In this document: positions 57,919 through 64,000 of the stretch, piece by piece | Layout of the letters: the number at the start of each line of letters is the position of its first letter | How positions within the stretch are numbered: the first letter of the stretch is position 1 | DNA from: an uncultured Clostridia bacterium | Lineage (GTDB): Bacteria; Bacillota; Clostridia; Christensenellales; CAG-917 | DNA: 64,000 nucleotides | Assembly (NCBI GenBank): GCA_934277645.1 | Contig: CAKQUX010000001.1 | Span: 310,001 to 374,000, forward strand | Direction of reading: 5' to 3' | The notes under the pieces: model-generated | Told to the model about the DNA's origin: nothing | Seen by the model: only the letters and a program-made list of their open reading frames with translations | The model's database searches: none | Program-made: the position numbers and the translations under genes

Positions 57919-59691
57919 TTATTTGTTGAGATTTGCTTTCAATGTGTCAAGCTCAGCTCTTAATGCCTTAGGGAGTTTATCACCAAACTTCTTGTAGAAC
58001 TCCTCAATGCCTTCAGCGTCTTTCTTCCACATTTCGTTGTCGACGTTGAGCAAGCCCTTTAACGTGTCGATGTCGATGTCTAGTCCGTTTATGTTAATAT
58101 CTTCCGCCTTCGGAACGTATCCGATTGCGGTTTCGGTTGCATCGACGGCGCCTTCGCAGCGCTTAATAATCCAGTCAAGAACTCTCATATTGTCGCCAAA
58201 GCCCGGCCAAATAAAGTGGCCGTTGTCGTCCGTTCTGAACCAGTTTACGTTGAAGATTTTAGGAAGCTTCGTCGCTTTGTTTTTCATATCGAGCCAATGT
58301 GCGAAATAGTCGCCCATATTGTAGCCGCAGAAAGGAAGCATAGCCATAGGGTCACGACGAACTACGCCGACTGCGCCGCTTGCGGCAGCCGTCGTTTCAG
58401 ACGCCATGATAGAACCTACGAAAACGCCGTTTTCCCAGCTCTTCGATTCGTAAACGAGCGGAGCGGTTTTTGCTCTTCTTCCGCCGAAGATGATTGCGTC
58501 AAGAGGTACTCCGTCCGGATTTTCAAAATCAGGCGAAATGCACGGGCAGTTGATTGCAGGTGCGGTAAATCTTGAATTCGGGTGAGCCGCTTTAATCGGC
58601 TTGCCTTCTTCGTCTACCATGCCTTCGTGCCAAGGATTGCCCTTCCAGTCGATTGCGTTCTTTGGAGGGTTTTTGTCAAGACCTTCCCACCAAACGGTGT
58701 TGTTTTCCATATTGTGGCAAACGTTGGTGAAGATGGTGTTCTTTCTTGTCGAAGCAAGAGCGTTAGGGTTTGACTTAACGTTCGTTCCCGGAGCAACGCC
58801 AAAGAAGCCGTTTTCAGGGTTGATAGCGTAAAGTCTGCCGTCCTTGCCTACTCTTATCCAAGCGATGTCGTCGCCTACAGTTTCGATTGCATAACCTTTT
58901 TCAAGATATTCCTTAGGCGGAATAAGCATTGCAAGGTTCGTTTTTCCGCATGCAGACGGGAAAGCGGCGGCGATATATCTCTTTTCGCCGTTTGGTTTTT
59001 TAAGACCCAAGATGAGCATATGTTCTGCCATCCAGCCTTCTTGCCAGCCTTGATATGAAGCTATACGAAGAGCAAAGCACTTTTTGCCTTGCAAAACGTT
59101 TCCGCCATATGCCGAGTTGATTGACATAATGACGTTTTCTTCAGGGAATTGGCAGATATATCTCTTTTCAGGGTCGATATCTGCTTTCGAGTGAAGACCG
59201 CGAACGAAATCACTGCTCTCGCCCAAGCTGTCCAAAACTTTTTGACCGATTCTCGTCATAATTGCCATGTTAAGGACAACGTAGATAGAGTCGGTAAGTT
59301 CGATTCCGATTTTGCTGAACGGACTTCCGACAGCGCCCATCGAATAAGGAATTATATACATCGTTCTGCCCTTCATAGAACCTTTGTAAAGTTCTTTGAG
59401 CATTGCGTATGCTTCGTCTTTTTGAAGCCAGTTGTTGGTCGGACCTGCCGTTTCTTGTTTTTCGGTACAAATAAACGTTCTGCCTTCGACACGAGCGACG
59501 TCGTTAGGAAGGGTGCGGTGCAAGTAGCAACCAGGAAGAAGTTCTTGATTAAGCTTAATCATTTCGCCCGTTGCAACCGCTTCTGCTCTCAATGCTTCGA
59601 GTTGCTCGTTGCTGCCGTCGATTAAAACGACCTTTTCAGGTTGACAAAGCTCAACGTTTTCGTCTACAAATTTTTGTACAAATTTGTTCAT
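57919..59691 (-). CDS. pckG: Phosphoenolpyruvate carboxykinase (GTP)
   Basis: PckG interconverts oxaloacetate and PEP with GTP; in fermenters it often runs toward oxaloacetate. The 590-residue protein has the kinase-1a loop 'AAFPSACGKTNLAM' (about 268-281), which contains the hyperreactive cysteine typical of GTP enzymes, 'IPYSMGAVGSPFSKIGIELT', and 'TVGDDIAWIRVGKDGRLYAI'. These features separate it from the ATP type (PckA). ATG 59691 is preferred: GGAGG lies 11 nt upstream. An in-frame TTG sits just before the ribosome binding site. Monocistronic between its own promoter and terminator. Confidence 0.96.
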   Translation of the reverse strand: MNKFVQKFVDENVELCQPEKVVLIDGSNEQLEALRAEAVATGEMIKLNQELLPGCYLHRTLPNDVARVEGRTFICTEKQETAGPTNNWLQKDEAYAMLKELYKGSMKGRTMYIIPYSMGAVGSPFSKIGIELTDSIYVVLNMAIMTRIGQKVLDSLGESSDFVRGLHSKADIDPEKRYICQFPEENVIMSINSAYGGNVLQGKKCFALRIASYQGWQEGWMAEHMLILGLKKPNGEKRYIAAAFPSACGKTNLAMLIPPKEYLEKGYAIETVGDDIAWIRVGKDGRLYAINPENGFFGVAPGTNVKSNPNALASTRKNTIFTNVCHNMENNTVWWEGLDKNPPKNAIDWKGNPWHEGMVDEEGKPIKAAHPNSRFTAPAINCPCISPDFENPDGVPLDAIIFGGRRAKTAPLVYESKSWENGVFVGSIMASETTAAASGAVGVVRRDPMAMLPFCGYNMGDYFAHWLDMKNKATKLPKIFNVNWFRTDDNGHFIWPGFGDNMRVLDWIIKRCEGAVDATETAIGYVPKAEDININGLDIDIDTLKGLLNVDNEMWKKDAEGIEEFYKKFGDKLPKALRAELDTLKANLNK

Positions 59692-59764
59692 TTTAGTTTT
59701 AGCCTCCAATTAGTCAATAAAAATATCAATGGCTTTACGCCTTTTTACTTTATTATTTAGTAAT

Positions 59765-59793
59765 AGTAAACCACATTTGCGTGAAAATAGCAA
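59765..59793 (-). promoter_or_regulatory. Promoter of pckG
   Basis: Minus-strand -35 TTGCTA (59788-59793), 17-bp spacer and -10 TTTACT (59765-59770). Confidence 0.55.
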
Positions 59794-59819
59794 CTATTTT
59801 AGCGCGGTTTTTGCCCCGT

Positions 59820-61340
59820 CTAATTAAACGGAATAAAAACGTGAGTTTGTTTCGACGTCTCTACTCCGTCTCTTGTAACCGTAACTCTGCAAACAGGCGA
59901 AATACATTCGGAAACGCTGCCCGGAATTTTTACCTTTTGAATGGACGGCTTGCCCACTATCTTTTTAAGCTCGCTTGTCGGAAGCGATGCCGAAGCGCAA
60001 TAGTTAAGCGCAGTAGCGTTCGCGTTGATTTGCCATCTCTTGTTCACGAGCGAAACGTCGCTTTCTGCATAAACGTTTATCGGGCTAACCGTGTAGCTGT
60101 AAAAATACCATTCTCTTATCGAGTTGTGTCCTGCGCCCATTTGCGCCGTCTGAATGTCTACGTTTCTGTAATAAGGATACAAGACGGTGTATGCGCAAAT
60201 TTCTTTAAGTTCTTTTTCGTAACGAAGCGGATTTTCTTGCGCGCCTGCCGTATACGGAACAAAGCCCATCGTGCTGTTGACGTAGAATTCGACGACGCCG
60301 CCCGTCACCTTTTTATAATATTTAAGCCCTTTTACGTATGCCGTTCTGAAATTGCCTATCTTCTTGCCCGACCAAGCTACCGTAAGGTCGCTGTCTGCAT
60401 AGTCGCCGACGTACGGGTCCAAAAGAGCAAGGCGGTTAGGAAGAAGAGTTTTGTCGATTTTGTTTGCGTCTGCCAAAGCCGTAAGCAAAGTTATCGACGA
60501 GGTTGTCATAACGCCGCCCATCGAGTGAGCCGCAATTCTGATTTCCTCGTGATTGGTTTTAAAATCAGGATATTTATTCACAACGCTGTTTATCATACGG
60601 GTATATTCCGCTGCGAAAAATTCGCAAATCGCGCCGTTAAAAGCCGCTTCTTCGCTCCACTTGCCGTCTCCCGGATTTGCATTGTCGACAAAATCGGCTT
60701 CGATAATCTTCGATCCTTTGTTATCTTCGCCCATAGTCCAGCACGCTTGAACGATTTTACTGACAGCCGCCGCCATATTTGCGACTTCTTTTCCGCTGCC
60801 TTCCGCATCGCAGAATTGCTCATAGTGGAAATAGAAAACGTTCCACGCTTTATTGTCAACGTTTTTGTCTGCATAATAGAAGAAAGTCGAAAGGTCGTCG
60901 CCTACTTCCGTTTGCTCTAAAGACGTTCCGTTATCAATCCAATAATATGCGTCGGATTGTCTGCCGTCGCCCATCTGAACGCCGTGAATAATGATAAGGC
61001 TCGGCTTTTCGGGGTCGAATGCGTTTGCAAACTCTTCGCCCTCGGCAGGAATTTCAATCGGCACTTGTCTTCTCTTGTTCAACGAATTGTTGAGCGCAAG
61101 TTTGTGCGCGTCGGTGGCTTCCTGATAGCCCGTGACGAAATAAAGTCCCTGCCATCTCGCTTCCGCGTTCAAGGTAGGAAAATCGTCGTAATTCAAATCG
61201 AGCGTTGCGTAATCTTTGAAGTTGTTCGTTTTAAAAATAGCAAACTCGTCATATTCGTTATCTTTGCCGCACGCCGTACAAACCACAACGCAAGCGACCA
61301 AAACTGCCAATACAAGAAATAAACTTAAAAACTTTTTCAT
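59820..61340 (-). CDS. Alpha/beta-hydrolase (lipase-like) lipoprotein
   Basis: Start ATG 61340 has TGAGGA upstream and gives a lipoprotein signal, 'MKKFLSLFLVLAVLVACVV', with lipobox 'CTAC'. The 506-residue protein has 'PSLIIIHGVQMGDG' (oxyanion-hole region), the nucleophile elbow 'IAAHSMGGVMT' (serine near 270) and 'LALLDPYVGDY' as likely acid. 'GAGHNSIREWY' may hold the catalytic histidine. It is not closely similar to the lipase at 24571-26004 outside these motifs. Substrate unknown; a surface esterase or lipase is likely. Own strong promoter. Confidence 0.85.
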   Translation of the reverse strand: MKKFLSLFLVLAVLVACVVVCTACGKDNEYDEFAIFKTNNFKDYATLDLNYDDFPTLNAEARWQGLYFVTGYQEATDAHKLALNNSLNKRRQVPIEIPAEGEEFANAFDPEKPSLIIIHGVQMGDGRQSDAYYWIDNGTSLEQTEVGDDLSTFFYYADKNVDNKAWNVFYFHYEQFCDAEGSGKEVANMAAAVSKIVQACWTMGEDNKGSKIIEADFVDNANPGDGKWSEEAAFNGAICEFFAAEYTRMINSVVNKYPDFKTNHEEIRIAAHSMGGVMTTSSITLLTALADANKIDKTLLPNRLALLDPYVGDYADSDLTVAWSGKKIGNFRTAYVKGLKYYKKVTGGVVEFYVNSTMGFVPYTAGAQENPLRYEKELKEICAYTVLYPYYRNVDIQTAQMGAGHNSIREWYFYSYTVSPINVYAESDVSLVNKRWQINANATALNYCASASLPTSELKKIVGKPSIQKVKIPGSVSECISPVCRVTVTRDGVETSKQTHVFIPFN

Positions 61341-61358
61341 AATTTCCTCACTGCTTTT

Positions 61359-61387
61359 ATCATACATTTCAAATGCGGTTATGTCAA
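61359..61387 (-). promoter_or_regulatory. Promoter of the second lipase-like gene
   Basis: Minus-strand consensus -35 TTGACA (61382-61387), 17-bp spacer and -10 TATGAT (61359-61364). Confidence 0.82.
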
Positions 61388-61488
61388 CTTTTATGTTTAT
61401 TTTGCATTTTCTATCGCAAGCAAAAGCCGCGAGTAAAAGCCGTTGCCGTTAGTCACCGCTCGTCTGTAAATTTATCTGCCGTTAACTC

Positions 61489-61517
61489 TTGTATTTTGAT
61501 ATTATATGTAATATAAT
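61489..61517 (+). promoter_or_regulatory. Promoter candidate of the M20 peptidase gene
   Basis: Plus-strand -35 TTGTAT (61489-61494), 17-bp spacer and -10 TATAAT (61512-61517). It would give a 5' leader of about 218 nt. I see no terminator or known riboswitch in that leader. The rest of the 402-bp gap (61341-61742) holds only this and the opposing promoter. Confidence 0.6.
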
Positions 61518-61742
61518 AATCTTTGTGCTTTAAATCGGTTTCGGATTTAAAATTATAGCCTGCTAATCGCGTATCTATCTGCGGTTTATTACTGCGACTT
61601 ATCGTTTGATTTATAATTTTAAAATCATTGCGCTTTAATTTTAAATTGTCGCTTTGTCGATATCACCTAAAGGCAGAGCGTTCGTTTTATACGATTAAAA
61701 GCCGTTTAAAATCGTAACAATATTTTTTATAAAGAGGCAATT

Positions 61743-63218
61743 ATGGAAACCTACAAAATCGTTTTAATCGCTATTGCGGCGGCAATCGTAGCTTTACTCT
61801 TGTTTATGATTTTAAGGACAATTTGCATCCGTCCTAAAAAATTGCCTAAACACGGAGACTACCCTAAGCTCGACCTCGACAAGGAGAAAATCGCAAAAGA
61901 CCTTTCGGGCGCAATTCAAATTCCTACCGTTTCTATGGTAGAAGAGTTCGAAGGTCAAGACGAACCTTTCAAGCAATACAGACAATATTTGAAAGAAACT
62001 TTTCCGCTCATTCACAAAACGGCGGAACTTACGATTATCAACGGCTATTCGCTCGTTTATCACTTTAAGGGCGAAAACGCCGAATTGAAGCCTGCTTGCT
62101 TTTTGGCGCATCAGGACGTCGTTCCCGCAAATCCGGAAGGCTGGGAATTTCCGCCGTTCTCGGGCACTATAACTGACGACGGCTTTATCTACGGCAGAGG
62201 CGCGCTCGATATGAAAAACCATATGATTGCGCTTATGGAAGCTATGGAAAAACTGCTCGAAAACGGTCAGACGTTCGAGCGTGACGTATATTTCTGCTTC
62301 GGTCACGACGAAGAACCGGGAACAAGTTTCGAAGGCGCGCCGAAAATCGTCGAATACTTTGTCCAAAAGGGTATGAAGTTTGAATTCGTTCTCGACGAAG
62401 GCGGCATCGTTTTGGACGGCAGAATGCTCGGCGTGAACAAAATGCTCGCTATGGTCGGCATTTGCGAAAAGGGTAATTCCGATTTCGAACTTGTCGTCAG
62501 ACATACGGGCGGACACGCAAGCAATCCTAAACGCAAGAGCGCGGTAGGAATTATGGCAAAAGCTCTTGTAAACCTTCAAAAACACCCTATGAAGACCAAG
62601 TGGACGAAAGTTACCGTAAACACCTTTAAAGCGCTTGCGCCACACACAAAAGGCGCGCTCAAATTCGTCTTTGCAAACCGCGACATATTGTCGCCGCTTG
62701 TCAAAAAGGTGCTTACCTTGGCAGACAGTATGACGAACGCTCTTGTCAGAACGACGTTCGCTCCTACTATGCTTTGGGGCGCAAATGCAAGAAACATTTT
62801 GCCTAACGAAGTCAGAGTCAACCTTAACACCAGAATAATGACAGGCGAAACCGACAAGGACGTCATAAAGCATTTGAAAAAGGTTTGCGGCAAAAACGTC
62901 GAAGTCGTAACCGCCGCCTACACTGTGCCTACTCCTGTCAGCGATATAACTTGCCACGGTTATCAAAAACTCGAACAAACAATCAGCGAAGTTTTTGAAA
63001 ACACCGTCGCGCTTCCTTATATGTTTATAGCGGCGTCGGACGCAAGATTCTATTCCCCTGTTTCCGACAACGTTTTCCGTTTTGCTCCGTTTATCAACGG
63101 CAAGGACGACCAACCGAGAATTCACGGTCTTAACGAAAGAACGACAAAGGACGCCATGGAACAAGCTACGCAATTCTTCGCAAGATTTATCGTCAATTCC
63201 TGCACGAAAAACAACTAA
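61743..63218 (+). CDS. M20-family metallopeptidase, membrane-anchored (PM20D1/CPS1-like)
   Basis: The 491-residue protein has one N-terminal membrane helix ('IVLIAIAAAIVALLLFMIL') and an M20 di-zinc peptidase domain: 'FLAHQDVVPA', 'YGRGALDMKNHMIALME', 'FGHDEEPG' with the catalytic glutamate pair, 'VLDEGG', 'RHTGGHAS' in the lid domain and 'IHGLNERT' near the end. This spacing and the anchor resemble the carboxypeptidase S/PM20D1 branch, which acts on N-acyl amino acids or dipeptides. Ribosome binding site AAAGAGG precedes ATG 61743. It stands alone and ends in two terminators. Confidence 0.92.
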   Translation: METYKIVLIAIAAAIVALLLFMILRTICIRPKKLPKHGDYPKLDLDKEKIAKDLSGAIQIPTVSMVEEFEGQDEPFKQYRQYLKETFPLIHKTAELTIINGYSLVYHFKGENAELKPACFLAHQDVVPANPEGWEFPPFSGTITDDGFIYGRGALDMKNHMIALMEAMEKLLENGQTFERDVYFCFGHDEEPGTSFEGAPKIVEYFVQKGMKFEFVLDEGGIVLDGRMLGVNKMLAMVGICEKGNSDFELVVRHTGGHASNPKRKSAVGIMAKALVNLQKHPMKTKWTKVTVNTFKALAPHTKGALKFVFANRDILSPLVKKVLTLADSMTNALVRTTFAPTMLWGANARNILPNEVRVNLNTRIMTGETDKDVIKHLKKVCGKNVEVVTAAYTVPTPVSDITCHGYQKLEQTISEVFENTVALPYMFIAASDARFYSPVSDNVFRFAPFINGKDDQPRIHGLNERTTKDAMEQATQFFARFIVNSCTKNN

Positions 63219-63316
63219 GCAATATTGCTATATAATTTCTATTTGTAGAACAAAATAATTTTGCCAAGTCATTTTGCTAAAACACGGTTTTGCAAGATTA
63301 TCGGCAATTCGCATTA

Positions 63317-63359
63317 AAAAGGGCTTTGCTATAATTTTTAAATAAAACAAAGCCCTTTT
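63317..63359 (+). terminator. First terminator after the M20 peptidase gene
   Basis: A 12-bp stem AAAAGGGCTTTG (63317-63328) pairs with 63348-63359 across a 19-nt loop and is followed by a short T-rich stretch. The stem is A/T-flanked, so it could work in both directions. Confidence 0.7.
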
Positions 63360-63363
63360 ACTT

Positions 63364-63396
63364 AAAAAACGGCACAATTTGTGTCCTGCCGTTTTT
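63364..63396 (+). terminator. Second terminator after the M20 peptidase gene
   Basis: A stem AAAAACGGCA pairs with TGCCGTTTTT (63387-63396) across a 12-nt loop, ending in five T residues. Confidence 0.65.
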
Positions 63397-63416
63397 AAAG
63401 CGGCATAATTTGTATC
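63370..63416. repeat. Two operator-like copies upstream of the DUF4364 gene
   Basis: Copies at 63370-63385 and 63401-63416 share 14 of 16 positions, are 31 bp apart and centre on CACAATTTGTG-type dyad symmetry. They end 24 bp before the -35 box of the DUF4364 gene and partly coincide with the second terminator loop. Confidence 0.45.
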
Positions 63417-63439
63417 AAAAAATTATCTGTCACAAAATG

Positions 63440-63468
63440 TTGAAATAAAATTTTTTGTATGATACAAT
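63440..63468 (+). promoter_or_regulatory. Promoter of the DUF4364 gene
   Basis: Plus-strand -35 TTGAAA (63440-63445), 17-bp spacer and -10 TACAAT (63463-63468). The predicted start is about 20 nt upstream of the GTG codon. Confidence 0.78.
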
Positions 63469-63493
63469 ACGTTTCCACCAAGGAGAAACAGAA

Positions 63494-64000
63494 GTGTACG
63501 ACGTAGATAATCCAGCAACGCTCGACAGCCGCGCCCAAAAGTTAATAGTACTGTTCGTTTTCGAAAAAATGGCGATTCCGCTCGAAGAATCGACAGTGCT
63601 TGACTTATGCACTTCCGACAATAATTGGCTTAGGTATATCGACTGCAAACAATGCCTTGACGAACTCCTTGAAACGAATTTGCTTTACAGAGTTCCGAGG
63701 TCTGACTATATCAACATTACGCAGGACGGCACAAGTTGCCTTGCCCTGTTCTACACCAGAATTCCGTCGCATATCCGTGACGAAATCACAAAATATACTC
63801 GTGAAAATCGTATGCGGTATAAACGCAGACAACAATATTTTTGCGATTATTCAAAAAACTCGGACGGCACTTACACCGTTATTATGAAAATCAAAAACGA
63901 CATAACCACCCTTATGGAATTGCGACTTGTAGTCACCGACCGCCAAATGGCACGATATATCTACAAAAACTGGGCGGACAAAGCGGCGGACACTTTCTCG
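63494..64000 (+). CDS. DUF4364-family winged-helix protein (C-terminus outside window)
   Basis: 169 codons are visible from GTG 63494, which follows AAGGAG with 8-nt spacing. The sequence has an N-terminal winged-helix pattern ('SRAQKLIVLFVFEKMAIPLE', 'CKQCLDELLETNLLYRVP', 'YINITQDGTSCLALF') and then 'RIPSHIRDEI' leading to a mixed domain, as in DUF4364 proteins of Firmicutes. These are thought to be transcriptional regulators but are poorly characterised. No stop is reached before the window ends. Confidence 0.82.
   Translation, partial: MYDVDNPATLDSRAQKLIVLFVFEKMAIPLEESTVLDLCTSDNNWLRYIDCKQCLDELLETNLLYRVPRSDYINITQDGTSCLALFYTRIPSHIRDEITKYTRENRMRYKRRQQYFCDYSKNSDGTYTVIMKIKNDITTLMELRLVVTDRQMARYIYKNWADKAADTFS

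Noticed and set aside
61812..63173. 453-codon open frame opposite the M20 peptidase
   Set aside because: Antisense shadow of a gene with complete zinc-ligand motifs; no ribosome binding site or known domain.

Overview
The window looks like a chromosome segment of an anaerobic, low-to-mid-GC Firmicute (Clostridia), probably an uncultured gut lineage near Christensenellales. That placement is inferred from gene content and order, not from a marker-gene search. Supporting signs are strong GGAGG-type ribosome binding sites, sigma-A-like promoters with 17-bp spacers, the uvrC-hprK-murB-PHP-whiA block, rpmE-yqhQ-prmC-prfA, DUF5685 beside a J-like protein, a bacterial V-type (Na+-signature) ATPase operon, GTP-type PEP carboxykinase, a TM1266-family protein and DUF4364. 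Nearly all genes are on the minus strand. The exceptions are a tiny membrane protein, a lipase-like lipoprotein, an M20 peptidase and the DUF4364 gene.

Layout by position, with transcription mostly right to left. 1-4950: uvrC, hprK, murB, PHP and whiA (cut by the window edge). 5041-5679: an ArsR-type repressor divergent from a 53-residue membrane peptide, with mirror-image promoters. 5722-15694: a long housekeeping operon from rpmE through a yqhQ-prmC fusion, prfA, a LeuA/Re-citrate-synthase-like enzyme, a P-loop protein, thrC, trpS, DUF5685, a degenerate J protein and a membrane protein. 15778-18781: an ABC importer led by a TM1266-type regulator and preceded by an attenuator-like leader. 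19049-24385: a MacB/FtsX-type ABC exporter with a lipoprotein. 24472-27955: a lipase-like lipoprotein, queH and a PI-PLC-like protein. 28131-39929: the complete V-type ATPase operon followed by a Ca2+ P-type ATPase. 40033-40529: rpiB. 40624-56044: a 4837-residue surface protein flanked on both sides by degenerate noncoding tandem repeats. 56094-61387: acyl-CoA synthetase, PEP carboxykinase and a second lipase-like lipoprotein. 61489-64000: an M20 peptidase and a partial DUF4364 regulator.

How the parts fit. The V-ATPase rotor has Na+-type ligands, so energy coupling is probably sodium-based, and the co-transcribed Ca2+ pump adds ion homeostasis. HPr kinase, PEP carboxykinase, RpiB and the citrate-synthase-like enzyme are central carbon functions. 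Translation genes are grouped: bL31, RF1, the RF methyltransferase and TrpRS. The most unusual object is the giant protein. It has MBG/YDG-type modules, at least fifteen copies of a short Tyr/Gly beta-hairpin-like repeat, one C-terminal membrane segment and a cytosolic acidic plus Pro-Lys-Ala tail. The most testable regulatory signals are the attenuator before the TM1266 gene and the divergent ArsR operator/promoter pair.

No rRNA, tRNA, CRISPR array, prophage or insertion sequence was seen.
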